This document shows, in pieces, positions 10,969-24,200 of a DNA stretch of 64,000 bases. The notes under the pieces were generated by a model that was given only the letters and a program-made list of their open reading frames with translations, searched no databases and was not told the origin of the DNA. Within the stretch, counting starts at the first letter, position 1, and the number at the start of each line of letters is the position of its first letter. Source of the DNA: Sipunculus nudus (lineage: Eukaryota; Annelida; Sipuncula; Golfingiida; Sipunculidae); NCBI GenBank assembly GCA_026874595.1, contig CM049316.1, forward strand, positions 70,957,176 to 71,021,175, in the 5' to 3' direction. The position numbers and the translations under genes were made by a program.

Positions 10969-11964
10969 TGTTGATGTTTATTTCGCGCCACTATTAGTCA
11001 TGTGACTTGTACGAGATTTCATGTTTGTTTACATACACTAATTAGCCATGCATAAGCAAAAAACGCATCATAGGGATATATTAAAATCAAATTAATGCGA
11101 TTTCTTTATTGGATAAAAGTATAAGAATGAAGAGAGTGTGTTAGTTTATTAAGATAGGAAAAACAATATCCATACCACCCGAGACTTAGGATGGAAGAGA
11201 TATGAAGATAAAGGTGTCGCCAGCTATTTCCCCATTTGACCAGCGTGTCCAATATTCATCTAAGCCCAGAACATTAAAATCTTTATAAAAGAAAGTATCT
11301 CCCTTAAAGATGAAGAAATAAATGAAATGAAATTTTTAAAGATTAAAATATATAAATTGTAACTAACAAATTCAAGATTTATTTAATAAGATGAAGTATA
11401 CTTTGGTATTGTTTGAAATTCATAAATTGAGAGTTTAAGTACAATCATGTAAATGCAATCAAATTTTATTTAAAAAAAATAGAGAAACTATCAATTTAAT
11501 TTGAAAGCTATAATAAACAAAAATCATCATAACATGAACAGATCAGTAAAAAGCCTCGTTGACAAAAATAATTTCTGATACATTGGTATGATATTGGGTT
11601 TGAGGTGGACAGCCTAATTGATACAAGAACAAAATTCCTTTCCCGACTGGAGGAATTCCTATTTAAATGTACATAATATGGGGCACCTAAATTTCATGTA
11701 TTTTTCAGTCAAAATTTTTTTCGGGTCATATACGAATTTAAATATGCCGTAAATTTATGAAAAGAATTTTTATTGACGAGTTTCTAAGAAAACTGCTAAA
11801 AATATATATATATTTAAAAGTGTTGTTAATCAAGATTTGATTCCTTAGATTTGTATCTTTTACCTGTAATTCAATGGGAATCTAGTGGTCAACTAGCTGG
11901 CGACTACTTCATCCTGTTGAGATATCTCACCGGAACAGCAACAGACACACGTGATTTGGCCAAA
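10969..11964. promoter_or_regulatory. Divergent promoter interval between CDT1 and RELCH
   Basis: 996 bases separate the two start codons, which point away from each other. The 150 bases next to CDT1 hold the E2F-type site and a GTCATGTGAC near-palindrome at 10997-11006, an E-box variant. The rest is AT-rich with no other gene. No transcription start can be fixed from sequence, and part of this must be 5' UTR of both genes. Confidence 0.65.
10981..10989 (-). promoter_or_regulatory. E2F-type binding site upstream of CDT1
   Basis: TTTCGCGCC matches the E2F consensus TTTSGCGCS exactly and sits 12 bases upstream of the CDT1 ATG. CDT1 is a known E2F target in animals, so the site fits G1/S control. 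CpG-containing words are rare in the surrounding AT-rich DNA. Binding itself is inference. Confidence 0.7.
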
Positions 11965-12274
11965 ATGGCAGATCGCACAAACCCGTTCATGACAGACAAC
12001 ATTGAAAGCATGATTGAGCCTGACGGGCCAGTCAGGCAAAATGCCAAGAGTTCTACAATCGGAAATATTCCTCATGTGCATGCCGAAATGGATAGCATCT
12101 CTCTGGACCATGTAGCCCTCAAACTTTTGAAAGACCGGTTCCTCTTGGCAGCTCTTGAACTGCACACGGAGTTGACAGAATCGGGGAGAGAGTTGCCCCG
12201 CCTCCGAGATTTCTTCTCCAACCCGGCAAATTTTGAGAGGATAAAAACGTCCCAGCCACCCTCTCCTAATTTAC
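11965..12274 (+). CDS. RELCH: RELCH exon 1
   Basis: 310 bases, ends in phase 1 at a GTGAGT donor. It encodes MADRTNPFMTD and the strongly conserved LELHTELTESGRELPRLRDF and FSNPANFE block. In the same frame the open region extends upstream to 11851 but has no earlier ATG. Confidence 0.93.
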
Positions 12275-15200
12275 GTGAGTAATTTTATACAATATGTATA
12301 ATTATTAAATGATATATTTATTTGCTAGGGTTACAAACAGACTATGTAAACAACGGTGTCCAAGTGATAATATGTCAAATTGCGTGTCGAAGTGTCTTAA
12401 ATGTAATGGGAACAAAAAATTCTGTGACACCTTGTTCTGTAACATACTAGCTCAAGACAAGTATTGTCAGGCTTAATTCATATAAATCATAGTGTTTTGT
12501 AATATGTTATATCGTGAATGTGTCAGTTTCTGACAGTTGCATTCTTTTGGGTTCTAAGGATTGGAGGGAGCCACGCCCCCTTTCCTGGCTTCAGTTATCA
12601 TGACTGATTGATATGTCATCACACAGAAGGCATTACATAATGTGTTATGTCATAGCAAGCAACCAGGTGGTCAGCTCTAGCCATTCATTACTGCTGGTAG
12701 AGTAACCTTAACAATATACCATTGTCTACTCTATGCTTAATGTAATAACTTTATTGTAAACATTTGCTAGTCCATTCATTTGTATGCTAAATTGGATTAA
12801 TTTTTAAAAAATCTTCCTTTATAACTTGATGTAGCATCAAATGTTGGATATAAAGAGATTAGATATGTGAATCTCTGTACTCAAAAGGATAATTAGATAA
12901 GAAAATACTTATTGATTTCATCATTTACTGTATGCTAAATCTGGTACAGGAATTAATTTAATTAGGGTCTAGTTTGCAAAATTTAATGTCAGTGTTTTAA
13001 AAAATGGACGAGGATCTTGATTATTTTCTAAAAAAAAGGATGAAACTAGTGTTGTATGACCTTGAGAAATGAACCTTTTAGTCTAAACCACAGTAACATA
13101 TCAAGCATGATTTTACATTAATATATAGAATAACTTAATGTTACAAAACACAAAACATTAATCTTTCCTTTTCAGTGATGTTGAAACATTTCAATTATTA
13201 AGTGATTTTTATTTTCTATATTTGCAATAACTTAGGTTCTATGGAATGTGGAATCAGATACCAATAGTACAAATGTTATGAATTGTCAGAGGACCTACTT
13301 TTTTGTTTCTTAATAAATTTAGAATAACCTTAGATTGATATTAGATATGGGGGTTTTTGCCAGGGACAGGAGAAATTTCCTCATTAAATATAGGAATATG
13401 GCATTGAGTAATATTGTTATTAGACCTTTAACTTTTAAAATAAATTTTAACACATTTTACCTAGATTTTCCCTTCATTTTTACTATGGTTACTATATATT
13501 ATTTATTATTGTTCAGTTCCACTTGGCCTATTCCCATGGAGAGCATCATGTTTATACTGAAAAATGGCAGTACAATTCCAGTTTTTTCTATTATTATTCT
13601 GATCACTTGTAAAAGGAACATCTTGAATCTCAAGCAGTGCTCTCTAGCAGTATCAGTGGTTTGATACAGCAAATCAGTATCTTTTGAAAGTATATACGTC
13701 TAATAGTAATCAGAGGTACACTGGAGAGCAGTTTGGGTGACCAGAGCTTACACCATATATATATATATATCGCTCAAACAAGTCTGTGTTCATGCATATT
13801 CATGCATTTACTGTGGTTGGCCTTATTGTAATGATATTCACAAAGGAGAAATTATCGAGAAAATAAAAGTGTTGTGAATAAGACGCCACATCTGTACAGG
13901 TGAACAATAATTTATTCTATAGCTTAATTGGCATCTCACGTATATTGTGTTGGAAGAATCAACATTAGCTTACTTTTTATACCTTCCATAATTCAAAGAT
14001 CAATAATTTAAATAAAATCAATACTTTTGTATATCTGTTGCATGAAGAATTTCCACCTGTTCCTCGGAAGTAGCTCCTTGTGACATTATTAATATTTTTT
14101 TTGTTATTGATAAAAAAAGGCGTAAGTAACTGTCTGGTAAATTGTGACAATTAAACCCTTTTGAAACACTCCATAAAGAAGTGAAATATGAAGCCAGTCA
14201 ATATTGAGAAACACTGCTGATTAGCATGAAGTACTTCCATATTATTAGTACATTATCTTAGTATAATTTGAAAATTTTTATAAGAAAATTTTATTTATAA
14301 ATATTGCCTGAATTAGATCTGAACTATTTATAATTATTAATAATGTAATGTAACACATAAAAAAATAGTGTTGAATCACGAAGGCTTATACTCGCTATCT
14401 TATATTATTGTGAATCTTATATTATTCTCAGCCACCAGTTGTAATAAGAGAAGGTTGGACATCTTGACTATAGTCTGTTCCACCTGTAGAGAGATATTTA
14501 ATCTGACAATCTAATCTATCAGATCATTGTAAAATGTAAAAAAAATTGTGAAGCATAAACTGGAGATTTATTGCAAAATTCTTAATTTCCATATAAGGCT
14601 GTCATTTCAATATAGTAGCTTTCTATGATATCATTGATAAATATGAACTTTTAAGAAAATTATCTAAAAATATCAGGGCATTTTGCTATTTTTAGGCCTT
14701 TAAAATCCTGGTAGAAACTGAAGGAGTCTTGATGGCAGTCATATCACATTTATTACAGTTTATACTGTACTTTATTGAATTTTTTTTTATTTTATATTAA
14801 TTATATGATATAAAATATGCATTATATTCAAGTTAAAAAATTTGTTTTATGTCGTTGAAAGGCACCATATATATGAAACTCTCAAAATAATGGCTAAGGA
14901 TTTTTTTTATGACATAATCTTATTCATGACATATTCTTATTTCTTAAGAAAAAAAAACAGCCGATAATGATTTTATATTTTACAAGTGTACTACCATAAA
15001 TGAGATAAAAAGTACACAGCAAAAATACTGTGGTTTGCTTCATAATCAGAGGGCACAGTTTTGCAATTTTAACTTTTTCCCAGTTTCCCGGAGGTTTCCA
15101 TTTTCTCAATTCACTATATAGTCATCTGCACAGATCATATTTATATTACCATTATAATATGTATTATGCTGAATTATTTAATGTCGCCTAGTTCACAATC

Positions 15201-18200
15201 AGGTGTACACTTTATGTTGCAGTTAGGTGAAATTTTCAAAATCATTGCACATGTGAGTCTCTTTGTTGTGTAAACAACCTTCTCCTGGGGGAATCAGGAA
15301 TAAAATTTCAGAGCACAAACTTTAACCGTTTTGGTTTAACCAGATGATGAATATTGGTGGTAAAGTTCTGTCTACGGACACTACATGTTTAAGAGAAGAT
15401 ATTAAAAACTCTGAATGTGTACCTGTAAAACACTTTAATTGTGTGAATGATATACTCAGTGAATCTGTTCACTACCATAACCAACATAAACAATTCATTT
15501 ATGGAATGAGTATTTTCATATTTTACTCTTTGTCCTGCAAATATGTGATAAATATGAAAACTTTATTTTTGGTAAATTTACTCAGAAACAATTACTGTGA
15601 ATCTCCTCGGTTAGGCTGGAGAGTTTTAACTTCTAAAATACTGTGAACAATCAAGCATGTAAAATCTAACACCAGCCTTAGAAAAGTAAATTTCAAGGGA
15701 AAACAAATTTGACAGGATGTTAAACAGGCTTTTTTTTGTCTACGGACACTACATGAACCACAATGTAGGTATAATCTATAGCTGCATCACAATAAAAGTA
15801 TCTAACACTTTAGAGTCACTGTTACACAAATTTAAAAGTAATGAAAGTCCACACTTCAGTAATAAACATCAACCATAATTATCTATTTATAAGCTATATA
15901 TAAGGTAGTGCAGAAGGTCCTAAACAGTATGTCATTTTATCCTTAATGATGGTAACTGAAAGAAGTATCAAATGTGAAACTTAAACACTTTGATGAAGCA
16001 TCATATGAACTTATTAATTTCATTTTAATCTGAACATTTCTGATACTAATTCTTATAATTCCAATCCTATTTGAACAACATGATTTAACAATGCAACATT
16101 ATAAACCTTTTCTCTTTAATGAATAGGGACACTGTGCATCATATGTTTTGATCTGGGTTGATAAAGAACATAACTTATTCAGATTGAAAGGCTGTTTTTC
16201 ATTTAGAGTCAATCTATATCCTTTCAAAAACCCGTTTATATAAATCTTATTGAAAAGAACCTATATTACCACTGTTCAATGTTTTTTTTAAATAAAATGC
16301 ATTATAATCAACTGTGCATGTGTTAATTCTTAAGAATAAGTGGTTTTTCAACTTTCTCTATAAACTATGGTTAAAAACCCCTTTCTCAATAAACTTGATA
16401 AAGAATCCTATATAAGAAACAGTGTCAGATTGAGAAATTTATTTAAAATGCAGCATTATCAAATGCTGTTTATTCTTATAAGTATCAAAGACGCTTTGGA
16501 AGTCTGATACCAGTAGTTTCCTGATTGGTTCAGAATGACCACTGATGACCTTGCTGATTCAAAATCAATAATGGCTGCTTTTCATTATGGCACCTCTCAA
16601 AATGTTGATAGCTCCCCTTGTCTGTTATCCAGTTTCAAATTATGGAACATGAGATAATGGTAAAGACACACAAAATGATCAAGACAAATAAAGTTCTGTC
16701 TGTTTTTAATACAGTAAATAATGAACAGTAAATGTATGAATGTATTTAAACTACCATGTGTAATTGCCATTAAATACTTAGTATATTATATTAAAGGGTA
16801 TTAAAACTTGGCTGATCCACTGATGGTGTTAAAGAAAAACTTAGATTTATTTATAAACTTTTAAATTTTATTGATTCCTGGGTTATTTACTGACAATTTT
16901 GGCTAATAAATATTTTGTTTAAACTGTAGATAGAGACGATAGCTGTTTTAAGATCAGCTTTGTCTACGGACACTACATGTCTACGGACACTACATTTGTA
17001 CATGTTGGCCCATCTGCATATCATATGGGATGGAACTTGAAAATAATTTTGATATTTATCTAAACAGTAACTACTATAATTTCTAAAGAAACTGTTTCTG
17101 AAGAACATGTATTTAAATAATTTGTAATGGGCATCAAGTGCTTGAATATATTTCAGGGTGCTTTCCTCATAAAAACTTGCATGTTATGATCTTCTAATAA
17201 TGGCAGAGAGAAACTGAGCTTTATTTGTTAACTTTTAAATTTTATTTCTTGATACCAGGATAACTTAATGACAATTTGGCTAACAAATAGTTTGTTTTTA
17301 CTGTAGATGGAGACAATAGCTGTTCTTAAATCAGCTTTGTCTACGGACACTACACGTCTACGGACACTTCATTTGTAAATGTTGGCCCATCTGTGTATCA
17401 TATGGAATGAAACTGGAAAATGATTTTGATATTTTTCTAAACAGTGACTGTTACAATTTCTAAAGAAAAATAAGAACTGATGATAATTACATTTTAAATA
17501 GCAGCGAGATAGTGTCTACGGACACTACACAATCTTGCGGAAAACTTACAACAATCTATGAAAGCAGATTTATTGTATCAAAACTTGCCCGAGTAAAATG
17601 TTTGGCCTGATTTTAACAGTATGCTTTAATGTTGTATATTTAGGAAGTAACAAAATGAAACTGAGCCTATTACCTAGTTTGGTGTCCTCATTTAAAAAAC
17701 ATATAGGGTAAATTTCAACTCTGCATAACATCAGGCATATCAGCTGTAGTATGGTAATTTTTTTAAATTCTTGACTAACATCTTCTAGTTTTTTTCTTAA
17801 AGGAATGTGCCTATTTCATAAAAGACATCAGTGATGATGGACATCCCCAGTCCAAGGTATTATTTTGTACAGGGGTAATATTACAAAAATTAGAAATCCA
17901 CTTGCAACAATATAACACAGTATATAAGCTACATTTGACATATTAAAAATATCATAACTTTTTTTTATTTTATATATTCAAGTCTGGTTTTCGATATTTA
18001 GACCAGCTATATATGCTGAATTGATAGAAATACTGACTTTGATGTCTTGGCCAACAAATAATTGTTGTTTATTGTATAACAATTTATAAAAGAAAAGTGT
18101 ACACCTGATTGTGCACAAGGCGTGTGCACATAGAAATAAATCTTCAACATTGAGGACATAAGGGTGTATCAATTAAGTGGAAATTCTAGATTATTATTGA

Positions 18201-21200
18201 CAAATAATTTACAAATCTGAAAAACACTCTTTAATTTTAATCTTTGATTTTGGGGTAACATAATACCTGTTACTGTTTTTAAAGCCAAAAAAAGGTATAG
18301 TTCTCAGGCACTTTTTTTCAGAAGTTAGTGTGGGCAGGTTTTTTTATTACCTTTTTTGTATGTATCGGTTAAAATGTCATATGATCAGGGAAAAGCATGA
18401 TAATAACATAGTTTTTTTTCTAAATGGGTAAAAATACTACATAACAAAGGAAAGCTGATCAAAATTGTATTTTGTTTATCTTCATGAAAGATAAAAATCA
18501 AAATAAAAGTTTTTAATGCAGGGGGTTAAAATTGATTGGGGCAGTACCTGAGAACCATACCTTTTATTATTTTTTTTTTGCCTAATATCAGTCTTTTGCC
18601 TTTCAACTTAGGATGCTACATATTAATAACTTGCATAAATATGTCAATGCAGCTAAAATATAAATGTCACTTTACTTGTGTTGACTGCATGGATGTGTTA
18701 TTTACAAAGGTTTAATGTTCATGATTATTTCTTTTTCCTGAACATAGCAAATTTTTAACCCTCACAAACATTAAACCAGCCACAGTATACCAATTTGGTA
18801 TAGGAGTTCACCTGACAGGTTGCCTTGGAAAGCAAACTATCTTGAGTTTATATTACCATAAATACTCCTTATTGAGCCGATGCCAATTACCATATTTACA
18901 TCCCAAGGAAGCTGAATCCACTTGTTCACCAGAATCAGGATTCTCTGGAATAACAAAATTCAGGTTTGTTGTTGTGCCTCAAGCAAAATGCTTGCTGCCT
19001 TGTTAAATGTGAAGCAGGGTCTGATATAATGTCTTCTGGCCAGCGGGAACATATTTTTCCTGCTATTATTAGCTCAGCTGACTGTAAGTCATCTGAGCTA
19101 TAGGGATCACCTTTTGTCCATCCATCCGTCCGGCCGTCGGGGCGTCTGTCCGTTAACAGGGCACAAATCGTAACCGCTGGACCTGGAATCTTCTTACTTT
19201 ACATCCAGAGAGGTCCATGAAAAATCTCCTTGTAAACCTGGAATTAGGTCTCTGTTACCCATATCATTCGAGCTATGGGGCCCCAAAGTACCCCCCAAAA
19301 TAGTAAAACATTTCATACAAAAACTTTAATATCTCATCAACTACATCACTGATGGTCATGATTTTTGGCATACTTATTGATCATGAGAAGTTCCATCTGT
19401 TCCTGCAGACTGGTGGCGCCACCTGTATTTTTCGATTTTTTACAAATTTTTTTCTCTATTTTTGAGACCTTTAAAAATGTGGACATCTGTTGACAGGGCA
19501 CAAATTGTAAAGACTGGACCTAGAATCTTCATTCTTGTCATTCTGAGAGACCTATGAAAAGTCTCCATGGAAACCAGAAATTAGGTCTCTATTACCCATA
19601 TCCTTCAAGCTATGGGGCCCCAAAGTACCCCCCAGAATAGTGAAAAATTTCATACAAAAACTTCAATATCTCCTTAACTACATCACTGATGATCATGATT
19701 TTTTGTCATACATATTAATCATGAGATGTTTCATCAGTTTTATTGGTGCCACCTGTATTTTTCGATTTGTTACAATTTTTTTCTCTATTTTTGGGACCTT
19801 AAAAGATCCAGTCATCTGTTAACAGGGCACAAATCGTAACAACTGGACCTAGAATCTTCTATCTTGACATGCAGAGCGGCCAATGAAAAGTCTCCTTGGA
19901 AACCTGAAATTAGGTCTCTGTTACCCAGATTCTTCAAGCTATGGGGCTCTGAAGTACCCCCCAGAATAATGAAAATTTGATACAAAAACAGAAATATCTG
20001 AACAACTAATGCATTGATCACCATGATTCTTTGCATGGATATTGATCATGGAGTGTTTCATCGGTTTCTGCAGACTGGTAGCACCACCTGTATTTTTTCT
20101 ATATTTTACAATTTTCTTTCTCTATTTTTGATACCTTAAAAGATGCGGTCATCTGATAACAGGGCACAAATCATAATGGCTGGACCTAGAATTTTCTTTC
20201 TTGACATGCAGAGAGGCCAATTAAAAGTCTTCTTGGAAACTGAAACTTAGGTCTCTGTTACCCAAAACCTGAGAGCTATGGGGCTCTGAAGTATCCCCCA
20301 GAATAATGCAAAATTTGATACAAAAGCTCAAGTATCTGAATAACCACTGCATTGATAACCAAGATTCTATGCATGAATATTGGTCATGGGATGTTCCATC
20401 ACTTCCTGCAGACTGGTGGTGCCACCTGTCTTTTTTCAAATTTTTTTCTCTTTTTTTTTCAAACCTCAATGAAACTGTCATCTGTTAACAGGGCACAAAT
20501 CGCAACCACTGGACCTGGAATCTTCAAACTTAATATCCAGGGAGGTCTATGAAAAATCTCCTTGAAAACCTGAAATTAGGTCTCTGTTACCCATATCCTT
20601 GGAGCTATGGGGCTCCGAGGTACCCCCCAGAATAATGCAAAATTCGATACAAAAGCTCAAGTATCTGAATAACCAATGCATTGATCACCATGATTCTTTG
20701 CATTTTTTATGCCCCCGCCACAAAGTAGCCGGGGCATATAGTTTTACCCATGTCCGTCCTTCCGTCCTTCCGTCATTCCGAAATCAAAAGTTGTACGGAC
20801 TTTTTTTCGCAATGCCTGCAGATATTGGCCTGATTTTTGGTTTGTGGGCAGATAATGACCAGTTACAGATCGAGTTCGCGTTTTGTCCCGGTTGACCTAT
20901 TTTTGACCGTTTTACGGCTCCTAAACTAAGAAATTTCATGAAAAATAGAAATTTTCATGACAAATACACATGTACGGACTTTTTTTTCGCAATGCCTGCA
21001 GATATTGGCCTGATTTTTGGTGTGTGGGCAGATAATGACCAGTTACAGATCCAGTTCGCGTTTCGTCCCGGTTGACCTACTTTTGACCGTTTTATGGCTC
21101 CTTAACTTAGAAAAATTCATGAAAAATAGAATTTTCATGACAAATACACATGTACAGACTTTTTTTAGCAATGCCTGCAGATATTGGCCTGATTTTTGGT

Positions 21201-24200
21201 GTGTGGGCAGATAATGACCAGTTACAGATCGAGTTTGCTTTCGTCCCGGTTGACCTACTTTTGACTGTTTTACGGCTCCTAAACTTAGAAAATTTCAAGA
21301 AAAATAGAAATTTTCATGAAAAATACACATGTACGGACTTTTTTTCGCAATGCCTGCAGATATTGGCCTGATTTTTGGTGTGTGGCCATATAATGACCAG
21401 TTACAGATCGAGTTCGCGTTTCGTCCCAGTTGACTCACTTTTGACTGTTTTATGGCTCCTGAACATAGAAAATTTCATGAAAAATATGAAATATCATGAC
21501 AAATACACATGTACGGACTTTTTTTCGCAATGCCTGCAGATATTGGCCTGATTTTTGGTGTGTGGCCAGATATTGACTAGTTACAGATTGAGTTCGCATT
21601 TCGTCCTGGTTGACCTACTTTTGACTGTTTTACGGCTCCTGAACATAGAAAATTTCATGTAAAACATAAATTTTCTTGACAAATACACATGTACGGACTT
21701 TTTTTCGCAATGCCTGCAGATATTGGCCTGATTTTTGGTGTGTGGGCAGATAATGACCAGTTACAGATCGAGTTTGCGTTTCGTCTCGGTTGACCTACTT
21801 TTGACAATTTTACGGCTCCTTAACTTAGAAAAATTCATGAAAAATAAAAATTTTCATGACAAATACACATGTAAAGCCGTGTTTAGCCCTCAGCTCATAG
21901 GCTGATGGGCTATTGTCTTCAATAAGCTGTCTGTCTGTCCGTCCGTCCATCTGTCTGTCCGCCTGTCCGTCCATCCGTTCCGCGTCTGTTAACTTTTACC
22001 TTGTGAACGGGATATCTCCAAAAGGATTCACCGTTGGAATTTTATTTCATCAGTGAAGATGTATATCGATAAAATCTCGGTCAAGTTTGAAGATGGGTGA
22101 CCTTGACCCATTTTTCTACATTTTAGAGCTGAATATAGAAAAACACTCAGAAGTTTATATCTCAGGAACCATTGTGTGGATTTTCACAAAACTTACTATG
22201 ATCATTGGGACTGATGGTCTGTATGTGCTGCACAATTTTGGTGGTGCCACCTGCAATTTCTGATTTTTTAGTGAAATTTTAAAGGATTTTTAGCTCAGCT
22301 GACTATAAGTCATCTGAGCTATAGTCGTGGTCCATTGTCCGTCGTCCGTCCGTCTGTCCGTCCGTCCGTCCGTCCGTCCGTCCGTCCGTAGATGTGGCAC
22401 GTTTTGAAACTGTAAGACCTAGGAATCCAAAATTCAGCATAATGTTAGATGTCCCCAAGATCTCCTACCAAGCCAAAAACTGGGTCTTTGCGACTTCGTT
22501 CCTTTGAGAAATTAAGGAAAAACCTCAATTTTTTATTAAAATCCTATTTTCACACTTCAGGACTGCCTAATATCAAAACCACTCATCTGTTTTTCCTCAT
22601 ATTTACCATGAATATTCTTCTATATAGTTCCTATGTACATGCCAGAAATTAAGTCTGTTAAGTATAAATTCTTTAAGTTATGGGCCCAAACATAATGGAC
22701 TTTGTAAAAAATCAGGAAAAATATTTTCTCACTTAACATGAAAAATTTTGAAACTAGAGTCTGTTTTCCCAAGTATATAACTATGTTTAATTAAGATTCA
22801 ATTGTTTACCCAAAATTAGATCTGAATTTTGTAAATTTTTTAAGTAATTAGCATAAAAATAAAATCAGTACCTTAAATTTTGCCCAACTTTGACCATGGC
22901 ACGTTTTTTTCCTGTAAGTACCATTGATTTAATTTTCACAGCATGTAAACATAAATATTTAATTTGTTTAAATCTGAAATTTGGAAGTAAAAGCTTGAAA
23001 ATTAAGCTAGTTATTGATTTTTTTCTTGAGGCTCTATTGTAGTCATTGCTTTGTTTACAGATTACAGATGCAGGGTCCCACTCCAGGTCACTGGAAGTCA
23101 GCTATGCCAGGGTTTCTGATTTGTTACAGTCACTGGGGGAGATCCCCTGCTGTGACAAGTGTACAGTTATTCTCATATCACCACCCCAATGACCCCCCCC
23201 CCCCCCCCCCCGCAAACACAACCCACCAAGTGTTATGCAGTATTGTTATTGTTTTCACTGTATCTCCTTAATTGTAATGCTGCTTCCACTCTGATATGCA
23301 AAAACTTTCCTTGAAAAAGTAATTCAAGGTGTAATCCAGATGATGCAATGTTGTGTAATGTAGCATTTTTAAAGAAATCATTTTTCTTTTAAATGATTTT
23401 ACCAATCATAATGGAACCCATCAGTATGCTTAAATTATGATAAAATATGAAGCACATTATGGATAAATAAAGACACAATTAAAAATTGTAAAATCTAAAT
23501 CAAGTATTTTTTTTAGATATTTATTGTTTTGCAGATTTAAAAGATATATTTTTGTGGTAAAAAATAAATAAACATTTGTATGCATGATGTGGTGTTATCT
23601 GACAAGATTGAGATTTATGATGATGCAATTGAGAATTATGAATCAACTTTTATATTCAGATAAATATGTTATATTGAAAATTTATAGAAATATAAACTTA
23701 AATTAAAAAAAAATTGATGTGATAAAAAAATGAGGATTTATTACAAACATTTGTTCATTATTTTCCTGCATCAGCAGAATTTGAGATCAGGCTTTGTTTG
23801 CCATGTTTTATGTTGTTAATTAGTTATATTTCAACTGTATACATTTCATAAAAAAAACATATATTTAATAATATATATTATACAAAAAAAAAGATTTGAT
23901 TGAACAAATGTGTAAACTACTGAAATGTCAACAGTTAATCGAAAAGCCAACTAATGATAATGGTAATTGTACAGATCATTTGTTCACAAACTGCTCACAT
24001 GCTTCAGTTTCAACATTAGGAAACACATGGTCAGGTCACAAAATATTATTTGCAACAATTTCTTGCTCATCAATACAAACCAATCATATAAACCAACCAT
24101 GGCCTTTATTACCTCTTCCTCTTACACTTAATCTCCATTAGATATTATTTTAGATTTTTACCTTCAAGGTTAACTTCAGCTGAGCACAGTGACCCATAGG

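Noticed and set aside
10997-11006. GTCATGTGAC as a lysosomal CLEAR-type element for RELCH
   Set aside because: It differs from the GTCACGTGAC consensus at the central base, and one such near-match in 1 kb is weak evidence. It is kept only as a note under the promoter interval.
20599-21371. Open frames with FFAMPADIGLIFG and DNDQLQIEFAF phrases
   Set aside because: The phrases recur in the 178-bp non-coding tandem units, shifted in frame between units. They do not belong to a protein.
22292-22320. Terminal hairpin as a proven Helitron 3' end
   Set aside because: On the minus strand it ends CTAA at the hairpin edge, but the hairpin is not set back from the end, the A-T target rule is not met in every copy, and no Rep/helicase gene is seen. 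The class is left open.
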